This document shows, in pieces, positions 14,072 to 25,991 of a DNA stretch of 64,000 nucleotides. The DNA lies in the NCBI GenBank assembly GCA_025766275.1, contig JAFKAC010000037.1:536801-600800 (forward strand). Reading direction: 5' to 3'. How positions within the stretch are numbered: position 1 is the first letter of the stretch; every line of letters starts with the position of its first letter. A program made the translations under genes and the position numbers. This stretch comes from Lactarius indigo. Its lineage: Eukaryota; Basidiomycota; Agaricomycetes; Russulales; Russulaceae. The notes below the pieces were generated by a model. The model ran no database searches and was not told where the DNA came from. It was given only the letters and a program-made list of their open reading frames with translations.

Positions 14072-15774
14072 GCCGATTGCCGTTCGTTCAGTCCGTCTCC
14101 ATCCCTTGTCTACTACAGTATGTCCTCACTAGGCTCGGATCGTGACTAGCTACTACATTACTAAAATATGTACTCTGTGCTTGACTCTGTGGTCCATGGT
14201 GAGCTATGGTCCTTGCTATGGTTGATTATTGAAAACGAGTGTCTTTACTCTTGCGTTAACAATTTCCGTCCGCGTCTCTGTATACATTGTGTTCCCTATT
14301 CTCCTCTCATACTATCCTACGCTTCTCCTTGGGCCGACGTCTATTATTCGCTATGGGACTCGCTATACGTAGAGTCGCTGCAAGAATTGCTACTTGCCGG
14401 CTGCACGCGGGACTAGCAAGGACCAACAAGGTCATAACTGCCCAATGCTGGTGAGTAGGTACGGATAATGTAGTGATCCAGCCAGTATGCGAAGTACCTT
14501 GATTTACAATAGTAGCCTACAGTATTGATTTTGAGCAATCCCTTCTCCTTTCTCTTAGATTCCAAGTTAGATTCGCTACATTCAATACTTATAGATGTTG
14601 CAGTGCCGCACGGCCCTTCTCTCACTTCGTAGATTATAGCCTTCTTCTTCTTCTTCCCTCTGTACGGTTCGTATATCCGTGCAGATAACCATCGACCAAC
14701 TCTAGATAATACTCGATTCAGGTTCGTGAAGCCTGAAGTGGCTGTACTCAAGGCTGTATCAGTGACTCTACTGGGTTCCACTGCACGGCCGCCACCAAGG
14801 CCGCCACTCACTGGCAGGCATCCGATTCAGCAAGTTCCTAGTGCTTGTGCTATTATCTCAAGCTTTCGTAGAGAAGGGGAATGGTCTATTGTCACCTTGT
14901 GCAAGCCAAGCTCCTTCCGTTCTCCTTTCAGGACCTCTATAATCCTTGTTTTCCGCCAATTACCTCTTGATTTGGCCGACTGACGTGAGGTGGGTGCGCT
15001 TACCCGTGACGCCAAGCTTCCATGGGAGCCTCTCGTTCTTACTTACCCTCTGGCATAGGTACTACGATGCCGACTCACACCTGCTCTGGAGGGAGTAGGG
15101 GGCCTGGTTTGCCTGGGTTCTGCTCGGGCGACTCCCTTTCCGTGATACATGTCGGTTTGATCACGAGGTCCATGAAATCGAGATGACCTACGTCATAATG
15201 GTACAGTAGTAGCCGTCACCCTCAGCAGATGATACCTCGAATCTTCGGTATCAAGGAAGATTGATCCTAACACCAACCTATCTTTTATATCCAATAATAC
15301 AACACTCCAGCGCTCCACTTGTTGACTTCGAAGACGTCGAGCACAATGCCTGTGGAGCCACGCACCGCAAGATTTTCCAAGTTCGACTGTTTTGGGTTGG
15401 GAAACGAAGTAAGTTATGACCATAACGAGGGCGCAATCATAGGATCAATATCCAAAACGTATGAATCCCCTCCCTTGCGACCAGGGTCCTATGATAGGTA
15501 TGGTATTGCTATCAGCCGACGGACAACGCCTCGTAAAAAGCGAAGCGAACGAGAGCGAGAAAACAACCACAACACAAATTACTAGTGAGAAAAGAAACGG
15601 AGCGTGGGTGTATTATGTTTTGTTTGGACGGGTGTTCGTGGGTCATGACTAATACAAACAAACTAAAACAAACAAACGAAAGGTCCTTTCGGTCGTTCAT
15701 AGAGGGGAATCGTCTTTATAAGGGTAAAAAGGGAATCGTAGCGAGATAAGTGTCAGTTGAATTCGTCCTGGATA
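14072..15774. other. Intergenic, with a third promoter-like copy
   Basis: No gene supported. Sequence at about 14900-15020 matches the upstream flank of the first F-box gene, as if a third unit had lost its coding part. An 88-codon ORF at 15319-15585 has no recognisable features. Confidence 0.4.
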
Positions 15775-17695
15775 TCATCCATCCGAGTCATCATAGCATG
15801 AAGACCGGCGAGAAGCGCCTGTGGCGCAGAGTACTGTCCACAGCGCAGCGCCATGCACGACATGGGTCCGCGCTGAGGACGACTTCGTGCTCCCGGATCC
15901 CGTGCTGGAGCTCGAGGTTGGGCTCGAGCCCGAACCCGTGCCCGTACCAGACCCGGAGCTGTTGCTACCGGAGGCTGTCACCTGGCCTGAGACATCTATC
16001 GGCGAGAAGAAAGGTATTTATGAAAGAGTCCTCTCGTAAAGTGGATCATGGACGTACATTGCTCAAACGTTGGGAGGGAATAGTTGGTCTCCTTGTACGG
16101 CTGCGTCTTGTTCAGCGCGACACCAATGGGGACAATAGCCTAGAATATATGTCAACATTGCTCACGATATCCAATGAGAGAGGAAGAGAGGGTATCGCAC
16201 CGAGAATGCCGCCTTGAGTTGCGGGTACCACTTGATTGCCTCCTGCATCGTAAAGTTGTTCAGCTCGTGGGTGAGCATGATACCTCCGACCGTATCGAAG
16301 GCTCCAGAGGTCAGGTTGCTGATGAACAGGTTGTAGTTATTGTCGACGTCGGTAGCCGTGATGTTGCCCTGTCCAGGCGCGCCAATCGAACGAGTCGTAC
16401 TTCCACACGATCGTCTGCAGGCCAAGCGCAGTGGCGATCGCACGAATGCGGTCCTGCACCCGAAGAACACGTCAATCTCGTGTCAGAGTTGGGAAGATAA
16501 GCACGCGTACATCTACGTCTCCGTAGGGCGGGCGCCAGCAGGTCGGGGTAACCCCAGTGACGAGCTTAATGGCCTTGATCTGGGAGAAACACGTATACAT
16601 ATCAGCATGTACGTAGCGTCGACCACTCCAAGCACTTACAGTATACCACAACTCTGCAAAAGCGTCTTGGCTCTGGAAACGCCGTCACTACGAACGGGCA
16701 TTCAGTAAATTTAATCCATCGTGCATGACTGCTTAGCGCCGAGCGCCGAATAAGAAGCTCACTGTAACGATGTGACCAAGTATCTGCCACGCCACACGAA
16801 CCACAATCAGTTCCGACCGTATGCAAAACACAAGCCAGAACTCACGAGCGCAGATTTCATGCCCATCTGCAATTGCACGCTGCGCCTCCAGCGGCCAGTC
16901 AAGCACGTTACTCCCAATGTAGTACATCGTCGCCTTCTGATTCTGGCTCGAGAGGAAGTTGTAGAACGCATTGTGCGTGCAGTTGGGCCCGTCGTCGAAC
17001 CCGTACCCCATAGTCTTGGGCTCCGGCACAGCTAGACACATCCGACGACAACCCCGTCAACTTCGGCGTCGTACATTGGCGAATCGTCCACCCTGTTCGT
17101 AAAAAGAAGCGTGAATCAGCCGCGGGTTGCGATTTTTGACGGAAGCTTAAAAGTAACCCAGGCGTCAATTCGGCAGCTTCATTCAAGGAAGCTGCCAAGT
17201 TGGCGAGCTAAAGCCGCGCGGCTTCGACGCAGCCATGGGAACAGACTACCAGCCTCGCTATCCCCGCATTGGGCGTCACAGCTGGAAGAAGGGAAACTCA
17301 CAGCAGTCCGGATCGTTCACCGTGTCGTACGTCACGTTAATGGTACTCCCGTTCAGCTGCCCCTTGGGTAGGAATGTTCGTCGGAATGCTCGGCGCGACT
17401 TTGGCCCACAAGGCCTGGCCCTCGGTGTCATTCGCGAGAAGCGTCGCGGGCTGCCATATCGGAGGGAAGGTGTTGACGAACTGGCCCGAGGGAGCGTAGT
17501 AGTACGGCGTGCACTCGAGATTGGGATCTGCGGCGGGAGAGTGGGTGGTAAGAAGGTGGAGGATTGGTGGGTGAGAGGGAGAGGACGCGCACCGGAGATC
17601 TGAGCCTCGGACTGCTCGGAGCTATGGTCCTGAGCGAGGGCAGAGGTCGCGAGAAACACGACGAGGGGGCTAAGCGCCCGCAAGTTGAACAACAT
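15775..17695 (-). pseudogene. Chitin deacetylase (CE4) copy A, frameshifted
   Basis: Secreted polysaccharide deacetylase that would convert chitin to chitosan. It starts at 17695 with signal peptide LRALSPLVVFLATSALA and has the same exon plan as copy B (20638-22365). CE4 motifs are readable: GYGFDDGPNCTHN, HTWSH, CWRPPYGDVD, YDSFDW, GIMLTHELNNF. Relative to copy B it has one extra base near 17365 (before PKGQL), one near 16677 (after MTAF) and one near 16390 (after YDSFDW). The tail after FEQYVSGQVT is a Ser/Gly/Thr-rich linker as in GPI-anchored deacetylases, but a hydrophobic GPI signal is not clear. Called a pseudogene; a sequencing-error explanation for three insertions remains open. Confidence 0.75.
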
Positions 17696-20637
17696 CGCAA
17701 AACGACTGGGGCGTAAAATGGCCCGAGTTTCTTTTTGTGGGGAGCCGAAGGGGACGGGTTGAGAACGCCGGAGGTGACGAGACGTTGATCTAGGAGCGGA
17801 GACGGTGCAGCCTCTGACTCCAAAGAGGGTATAGGGAGGCAGGTCTGGGCTGTGGGTGGCTGGAGAGAAGGGGAGGGAACACACGGCTTGCGGGCATGAG
17901 GGTTGACTTTTAAGCACGAGGTCATGAGCCTCGCCCTCGGGGCACACCGTTCGGCATGATCATGGCAAAGTTACCTGGGCACGCCTTTTTTGGTATCGGC
18001 GAGAAGTCTACGGCGCTTACAATTGGTACTCCAGGCCCCGCTATCGATAGATCCACGGTGGAACCGCTCAGGTCATCAGTACACGTGTATTGGCACGCGG
18101 TTCCAACAAGTGCCTTGGTTTGGAACCATCCATGTATTCACTACTTGCCAAGTGTCAGTGGCCAACTTGAACACACGGAGGCGTTCAGGGACGTTCGGCC
18201 CACCTCGCCGTGCCCAGGAAAGTAGGAAAGTTCTAAAAATACAGTAACGTCACTCCTTGAATGAAACCCACTTTCACAAAACAAAATTTAACCGACAAAT
18301 CGACAGCATCCATTTTCCCTTCAACCCACGCGTTTCCTCATTTGTACTTTACACGAGGCGGCCGTTTCGTTGCAATGCGTGTGTTGCTGTAGGAAAGTCG
18401 AGCCTACAGGTCAGGGGAGATGCCGAATGAGGGGCGTGATGCACGGCACGTGATTTAGTGCCCCCCCCCCCCCATTTGGTCCGAAAAGCACGATTGATGA
18501 ATTGCGTCCTTCCCACTCCCACAGCCTGGACCGCTTCAAAGTCTCTGATTTTGAAACTTTTTTTGTGCTAGGTAAGTAAGTTACATTACACTCAGTACTG
18601 TAAGCACTTTTCTGTGCCCTCACGACTGGCAGTCGCGTCCTCGTATGTCCTTCCTGCGCTTTGTCTTCTGCTTCTGTCCTTCAGTTCGTTTGGTAGTCCC
18701 ACCTCCTTTCTGAAGCTTTCTCGGATTCAGATATACTTCAGACAGGACTCGGACCTCTCGGGCACATTTTCAATTACTTTCCCACGTTATGTCTGGAACA
18801 TCATTTGCGCCGTTACTCCCGTTCGTTATCTGGTCGATCAGGAAGGAGTTCTTGCTGTGCAATGTTTTCAACTTTCATCATGGTTTGCCTGTGCGCTTGC
18901 ATGAAATGCCGACATCACTTATTCCTTCAATGTTCTCCCTTCTTTCCATCCCCCCCTTTTTTTTTTTTCCCTACTCATAGCTTACTCCTCGCCAACAGAT
19001 TGTTCGATGAACACGATATGAGCGCAAGAGACAGCTCAGGGTGTGTTCGTTAAACGATAGACCGATGTCTTAACAGGCAAACCACATCGTCGGATGTATA
19101 CTAAATCCTTAGTAGATTGCAATGCTGACGTCACGAACAAGAATGACTTGAAAGGGTCCCGTGTACTCGTGACCTAACATACATAACAGGTCGCTGTTTC
19201 ATCCAAGGGGCGTGAGATTTTAAGCGCCCATTCGGGATAAGGGGGCCAAATCCTAATGTTGCTGCCTTCCCAGGCTGACGAGGACTAAATTGGCATGCCA
19301 GTTGCACGACCAGATTACGTGCCTCGTCCCCAGCATCGGTGCCCGGCCGGCGTACCTTGACTCGGACGGGCATGACCCCACTCCTTTTATCGAGGACGGA
19401 GGTCACGTCTTCTCTCGACCGACCTACCCCACCGTCGCGGGATCATCTCCAGCATCTCCAAAAGTTGCAGGAAGCGACGTGGTAGCCATGGCCCACTGCT
19501 ACCTACTTTGCTGCATGTCCTAACATGCGCAGAACTACCGACGCAGATACGATACCAGACGGTGACGCGGATGACGATATGTCATCACCGCCCGCCCGCG
19601 CCGCCTCCACCGCTTCCAGCTGTGTGCAGCCAAGCTGCCCAACGTTGGCGCTGCCTTCGAGCACCACATCATTGACAACCCCGCCGCACGATACCCTTGG
19701 TCATCTTCTTTCTGTCCCGCGCCATCGTCTTGATCCTTTGTATCCGCGTCGTCGCCGGGGCTGTTCATTTGTTTTGGCGGCAGGGGAGAAACACAACTCG
19801 GTCATTGACAGAGGTACCTAGCGCGAAATATGATGTATTTATGCGATGTAAAATAATTTTTCTCTGAAGGAAAAAAATGACGACCGCGGTCGAGCAACTG
19901 AGGTCGACTTCACAGATTCGTATGCTGCTGGTCCAGCCGGCGACCCGACGCTTACGCGTGTGCGGCTGCACCTCCACACTATCTCCACTTGGCTGCGGCC
20001 TAATTTTAGGTTCCGAAAAAAAAGCCATAGTTGTAGATAGATGTTATGTTTTTACAGTTATAAAGTTACTCAGACCTACTGTATTCCGAGGCCGAAACAC
20101 AATCACAGAATCTGCCACCCTCTCATCAGAACCGCTCTTACATCTGATGGTGTCATGCCTTAGCTTGACTGCGACGTAGCACTGCGTACTATAAGCGTGG
20201 CTCAACATCTCAAACCATCACCATTGCTGAATGTCGAAAGGTATGACACTTTCGACCAACATTTGCGTGCTGCCGCTCACAGCAAGCCAAGAGTATTTTT
20301 CCTCGAAGTTACAGTTGGCACAGGGAAATCATTTGTATTCTGGTATCGAAAAGTATGCGGTTGATGAAGCCATCGACTCTTTCGAAGTGGTTGTCCCTCA
20401 ATACATCGCAGGGGGGGGACCCACTCATTGACAAAATCGAGTTGCGAAGGGTGATAGAAAAGCCCATCGTCGATCCTACCTTCGCTGAGATTATTTTTGT
20501 GCTTTACAGGAATATTACAGGGATCCGAATGAATTGATTTGCTAGTTGGGTATATAGTCAAGTTCGTCCCATACCGAATTATAACATATTGAGGTTCCCC
20601 CGTTTTCGGCCTGCTAGGTTTTATTACGCGTCCCTGT
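17696..20637. other. Spacer within deacetylase duplication, no gene supported
   Basis: From about 17950 to 18640 it parallels the flank upstream of copy B (22570-23120): GGTATCG ... AATTGGTACGCC-like words, TTTGT-C-CACGAG, CACGTG next to CATTTGGTC. This marks an ancient segmental duplication that included the promoter. A run of 14 C lies at about 18463-18476. ORFs at 19525-19821 and 20231-20431 show no domain. Confidence 0.4.
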
Positions 20638-22365
20638 TTAGCCCGTGTTCGGGATCGTTACCTGGCCAGAGATGTCTGCCAACGAGAAATGAGGTCTACA
20701 AATAAGTTCTCCCGTAAACATTGGATATGAACGCACACTGCTCAAACGTCGGCAGCTGATAGTTGGATTCCTTGTACGGCTGCGTCTTGTTAAGCGCGAC
20801 CCCAACAGGGACGATAAACTAGTGTAAATGTCAGCATTTTTCCTTGAAATGGATTCGAGGGGAATCGGGAAGAGGACAGTTATCGCACAGAGAAGGTCGA
20901 CTTCAGTCGTGGGTACCACTTGATCGCCTCTTGCATCGTAAAATTGTTCAGTTCGTGCGTGAGCAAGATACCCCCGATCGTGTCGAAGTTGCCCGCGGTC
21001 AGATTATTGACGAACAACCAATAGTTTCCATCGACATCGGCGGGGCCAAAGTTGCCTATCCCGGATTCCCAGTCGAATGAGTCGTACTCCCACATGATCG
21101 TCTGCAGCCCAAGCCCATTGGCGATCGCACGAATGCGGTCCTACAATCGGGGAATACGTTGTTCTCGTGTGTTGGCGTTATGAAGATAAGCACACCTACA
21201 TCTACGTCTCCGTAGGGTGGGCGCCAGCAGGTTGGGGTAAACCCGGTGACGAGCTTGATGGCCTTCATCTAGGGGGAGCACGTATATCAGCACACGTAGC
21301 ATCGATCGCCACAAAGGTAAGACAAGTACTCACAGTGTACCACAACTCCGCGAACGCATCTTCGCTCTGGAACGCCGTCACTACGGCCGGGTACCAGTAA
21401 ATGGGACTTGTCGTACATAGCTACTGAGCCCGAAGAAACGCACTGTAGTTATGTGACCAAGTGTCTGCCACGACAAGCGAGCGACAATCAGTTCCGACGT
21501 CGTTGGAACACAGAAATCACAAGCCGGCACTCACGAGCACAGATCTCGTGCCCATCTGCGATAGCACGCTGAGCCTCTAGTGGCCAGTCAAGCACGTTGC
21601 TCCCAATGTAGTACATCGTTGCCTTCTGATTCTGGCTCGCGAGATAATCGTAGAATCTATTGTGCGTGCAGTTGGGCCCGTCGTCGAACCCGTAACCTAT
21701 CGTCTTGGGCTCCGGTACGCTAGACACATCTGGCGGTAACCCCGCAATCTTCGGCGTCGTGCATTGGCTATCCGTCCACCCTGCCGCGAAACGAGCGTTA
21801 ATTATCCGCGGGTGAAATTTGAGCAGGGAAAGGGCGAAGCTAAAAGCGGCCAGGCGAGAACCTGGCAGTCTCATTCAAGGAAGGAAATTGCCACGACAGT
21901 TGGCGAGCCAAAGCCGCGGACCTTCGCTATCCTCGGATCGGACATGTCAGTTGGAAGAGAAACTTACAACAATCCGGATCGTTGGCCCAATTGTAGGTCA
22001 CGTTGATGGTGCTATCGTAGAGCTGCCCCTTGGGCAAAATATTCGTCGGTATGCTGGACGAGATGTTAGCCCACATGGCCTGTCCCTCAGTGTCGTTCGC
22101 GAGCAGCGTCGCGGGCTGCCATATCGTGGGGAAATTGTTGACAAACTGGCCCGAGGGAGCGTAGTAGTATGGCGTGCACTCGAGATTGGGATCTGCGATT
22201 ACGGACGCAGGAGCGTGACGGGTAAGCAAGGAGAGAAGACTGGTGCGTGGAAGGGAGAGGATGCGCACCAGAGATGTGAGCCTCGGATTGCTCGGAGCTG
22301 TGGTCTTGAGCTAGTGCAGACGCCACGAGAAACGCGAAGAGCCTAAGCGCCTGCAAGTCTAACAT
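20638..22365 (-). CDS. Chitin deacetylase (CE4) copy B, intact
   Basis: Secreted chitin deacetylase of carbohydrate esterase family 4, acting at the cell wall. Nine exons (22269-22365, 21968-22192, 21535-21780, 21444-21464, 21334-21380, 21200-21268, 20889-21140, 20737-20818, 20638-20675) give 358 aa in consistent phase, including a 21-nt exon that carries HTWSHNY. Signal peptide: LQALRLFAFLVASALA. Metal and catalytic motifs are all present: YGFDDGPNCTHN (DD), HTWSH, CWRPPYGDVD, YDSFDW, ILLTHELNNF. The protein ends FEQY-ISGQVTIPNTG, stopping where copy A continues into a Ser/Gly-rich linker. Copy B may therefore be freely secreted rather than anchored. Confidence 0.88.
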
Positions 22366-23198
22366 TGCAAAAGGACTGGGACGTGAAAAAGTCAGAGTCC
22401 CTTTTTGTAGGGTGTGGACAGTAGCTGCGAAACAAGAGAGATAGAGTCGACCCGAGGGGATGTAGGAATAATATATAAACACGATAAGACGTCGGAGGAA
22501 CTTGGTTTCTATGACAAGGCGCGCAACTGATGGCCTCACCCCGGTGCACGCCGTTCGGGCAATCATCTCGTGAAATAACCTGGATACACCTCTTTTGGTA
22601 TCGTTGAGTGCAAAAACGAAGAGTAAGGCTCTTGAAATTGGTACGCCACACCTTTGAAACCTCTTGCAGGATCTAGAACTGCTCGGGTCGTGGCTGCGTG
22701 TATTGTTCTGTTGTCCCAGCGTATAGCCCTTGACTTATTCCCATCCAAGGTTTGTTCTCCAAGTGCGAGTAGCCAACACCCGGACACCCTCGGAGGAGCG
22801 TTCGTATCTCGTTGTGCTCGAGACTTCTAAAAATAACTCTTGAATGCAACCGTATTTAACCTACAAAACAACAACATTATCTTGATCCACGGATTGCCTA
22901 CTTTGTGCTCAGCACGAGATAGCTGTTTCTCCGCAAAGCGCATGTCGCTGAAGGTAAGTCAACCCTACAGTCAACTCGTCGAAATGACGCTTTCGGAGTT
23001 TGAACCGTTGCAAACGAGCAAAGTGGCGTGACGCAAGCATGTCACGTGCCGTGACCACCCATTTGGTCTGAATACTGTATTTGGATATTCGGGGCGACAC
23101 TGGCACAGCAGCCGCGCCACTCGTCTCTTCGTCTTGCTCTTCCCTGGAATCATATCCTCATTCTCATTGCAAGAGCTCACGACGGGCTCTGTTCAAAA

Positions 23199-23498
23199 TG
23201 TCAGAGGATCCTGTTGGTGTTTGCTGCTCCATCGCTTTGGTAGCGTGCCTCGACATCTGCACGGGCTTCTGCATCGATTTTGCTTCTTTCAGTGCGTCCC
23301 TGGATTTGTTGGTTCCGTACCCACGAAGCTCACATGTTGCATGCTCCCGAAGGACATAGCTTCACGGAGACTATGTTCAGGTGTAACACCTGCAGACGGT
23401 CTGAAAAGGAAAGGGCCCTGGAGGATGACGACGAGCGCGCACCTCTGATACAACAGACACAGCCGACAACATCCAGGCCTATGGTTACCGACGGTTGA
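23199..23498 (+). CDS. Possible small Cys-rich gene, splicing unresolved
   Basis: ATG at 23199 opens a Cys-rich hydrophobic stretch (VGVCCSIALVACLDICTGFCIDF). A frame ending at 23498 encodes CNTCRRSEKERALEDDDERAPL. This pattern, Cys-rich membrane-like N-terminus followed by a charged acidic tail, suggests a small spliced gene, but the frames could not be joined with a convincing GT-AG intron. TTTTGCTTCTTTCAG at 23277-23291 is a good acceptor. Function unknown; may be broken. Confidence 0.3.
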
Positions 23499-23878
23499 TA
23501 GCTTAGGGGACCATACCGTACGTTCTCACCGGTCTTTCCGTTCCATCCGATAAACCCCTCCTTGCCAGAATCGCGCCATCTTGGCCACCTTTGTAGCCCC
23601 ATGGTTGTATTTAATGCGGTAGCGCACCAGCTCAAATGTAAAGTTATCACGGACTTCAGTAGCCTGTCGAAAATTAATATGCGTAAGTTATGGAGGTGAC
23701 AATCACGACAAGACAACGTGAGTAAGTCTGACGACTCGGAATGTGAGCGCATGCAAGGGGCGAGCGCTATCATACTATGCCTGATCGAGGCCTGATCCCC
23801 AGTGAAAACCCGCACCCAGAATATCTGAGTGAATCTGAGCCTTCCTGGGTGCGACTGAGACCAGCTGACAGTTGTGTA

Positions 23879-23908
23879 CTTTTCGCATACATCCCACGGT
23901 CCGGTCCG
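23879..23908 (+). repeat. Left terminal inverted repeat of the MULE
   Basis: Thirty bases identical to the reverse complement of 29094-29123. Inward the match continues imperfectly (TTCAGACTCCGCTC versus TTCAAACTCCGCTT). Just outside lies a 9-bp hairpin pair CGCACCCAG/CTGGGTGCG. Confidence 0.85.
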
Positions 23909-24284
23909 ATCGGAACCGGCCGAAAGTTCAGACTCCGCTCAAAAGACTTTTTTATTGCTGATTTGAGCAGCAAGTTAAACAACTATTGACTAATAGATTT
24001 GATTAAATAATACCCCTTAAATTTCAGCTAGACTATCTTAGTGAATCATCAATGTGTATTTCTTACTAATAAGGACACATTAACGAGAGAGTGATCGCGT
24101 GAAAAATGACTAGGGAAGATGGGGACGTGGCAGGCGATGCAGGCGGTGGGATCGTCGTTGTGGACGATGGCAGGATGGTCAGTGATGACAAGGCACGTGG
24201 CGACACGGGCGGACGATGACCAAATGTAAGCACAAAGAGATGGGGGGTAGATGGAGAATAGACGTACCGTTAGTTATGGTCCAC

Positions 24285-25972
24285 CAGGAAATCGTGGCGA
24301 ACGCGACTCCCCAAGTCGCGTAGGATCGAAGAGTCGAGGTTCAGCTGCCCCTCCAGATAGGAGCACATCTCGTGCTCCATGTGGTTGACCTCCCAGAGAG
24401 AACACCCCTTGATCCACAATACACCAAGACTTGTTCGAGTACGTCGCCGCAAACAATCTTGGAAGCAAACGTAAAGGCAGAAGTAATTGAACGATGACCG
24501 GATGATCCCTTAGCGGGGAGACGCACCTTAAGAGAGGTAGAGGGCAAAGGTGACAAAAGGGTGGAAAGAGCGAGCCCACGATACAGCAAGACTTGTTCGA
24601 GTATGTGTCGTCGTAGATTATCTTCGAAGCAAGTCTATGAAGGAAGAAATAAATAGGCGATGTCCGGATGGTCCCTTAGCGGGGGGACGCACCTTAAGAG
24701 AAGTAGAGGGGGCAAAGGTGATGGAAGGGCGAAGGCGGGTGAAGCGGCAAAAGAATGCTTCTAATGTGATGGAAGGGTGAGCACCAACGCTGCAAGTGGT
24801 AGAGGCGCAAGGGCGGTGGAAAAACGACGGCGGATGAAGCGCACCTTGAGACGTTGTGAATAGAGTCGCGGAAGTGACGGAAAGGTAAAGGAGCGAACCC
24901 TCGATACAGTAGGACTTGTTCGAGTTGTCGTGGATTATCTTCGAAGCAAGCGTGAGTGTAGAAATAAATAGGCAATGTCCGGATGATCCCTAAGTAGGGA
25001 GACGCACCTTAAGATGCAAGAGGTAGAGGGCTCAAAGGTGACAACGGTAAAGGTAGCGGTGTAAGGACGTAAGGCGTAAGAGTCCGGTGAGTTCGAAGGC
25101 GGGGAGAGCGATTCCGCAGGACCGTGTTTGCGAGCGCCAATGGGAGTTCGAACGGGCTGGGACAAGTAGCTAGAAGCGAGAGGGCGAGAGAAGACGAGAA
25201 GAAAGGGAGAAAAAACGATGATATTCAGCAGTGGAGAGTTCGCCTTTTAAGTACACGAGAACCGTATCCTAATGCTTAGAATAGGTAGGAGTAAGGTGGT
25301 GAAATAGGATGAAAGAAATGGGGGCATGAGCGACACGAGGCGACATGAGGCGATCGAAAATGGAGACAAAACGCGGGATCGGGGCGTAAAGTACGAGTGA
25401 GGGGCGAAACAAAATATAGCCGAGATGGCGTGGCAGAGGCGTTCTACGAGTGAAGCGATGGTGAAAGGAATGAATGGGAAGAGCATGAAGTCGACGGGGA
25501 TGTATGTGCTGGTGCAACACCGGGGTAACACGAGAGCGCGGGCCCAGTGCCCGAGGCCTCATGAAGCACGCCTTGAGACGTTGCAAGATATAGAGGCTGT
25601 AAAGGTCACGAAAGGGTGAGCGCTAATATGATAGAAAGACGAAGATGGGAAACATACCTTGAGATGTTGCGAGAAGGCGACAGAAAGGTGAAGGACGATA
25701 CAGCAAGACTTGTTCAAGTAGGTGTCGTCACAGATTACCTTCAAAGCAAGCATGAAAGCAGAAATAAATAGACGATGTCCGGATGGTCCCTTAGCAGGGA
25801 AACGCACCTTGACATGTAAGATGTAGAGCAGGGACGAGTGCGGTGGGGAACACAGGCTGGTTGAGGGGGTAAAGTGTCGCAAACGTGAGTAGTGGAAGGC
25901 GGCGCAGGAGAAGGGGCGACATCCCAACAAGCGAGGAGGGGAAAAGAAGCGAGCACACGGTTTGGAGGACAA
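24285..25972 (-). pseudogene. Array of captured cyclin (Pho80/PCL-like) gene fragments
   Basis: On the minus strand a segment of a fungal cyclin box recurs in partial copies. The most complete, about 24285-24545, reads LKVRLPAKGSSGHR, SAFTFASKI and then the exon containing EVNHMEHEMCSYLEGQLNLD. Further pieces with the LKxRFP...GHRLFIS...NKSxCIV pattern lie near 24580-24720, 24890-25045 and 25640-25840. Short LYxxQRLK pieces occur near 24840 and 25565. Frames are interrupted, so these are not a working gene. The KVR-PAKGPSGHR and NKSWCIV-type phrases are typical of basidiomycete PCL-like cyclins; the parent gene is not in the window. Confidence 0.65.
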
Positions 25973-25991
25973 AACATCTATTCCCGGGTAT

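Noticed and set aside
17276..17947. A 223-codon minus-strand ORF as an independent gene
   Set aside because: It is the signal-peptide exon, first intron and shifted second exon of chitin deacetylase A read through in one frame.
24500..25840. Repeated CTTAAG/GTGCGT and TTCGAAG junctions on the minus strand, looking like a second tandem intron array
   Set aside because: In the reading frame these bases encode LKVR and ASK of a cyclin box (LKVRFPAKGPSGHR, FASKI), so the donor-like words are coding sequence in repeated gene fragments.
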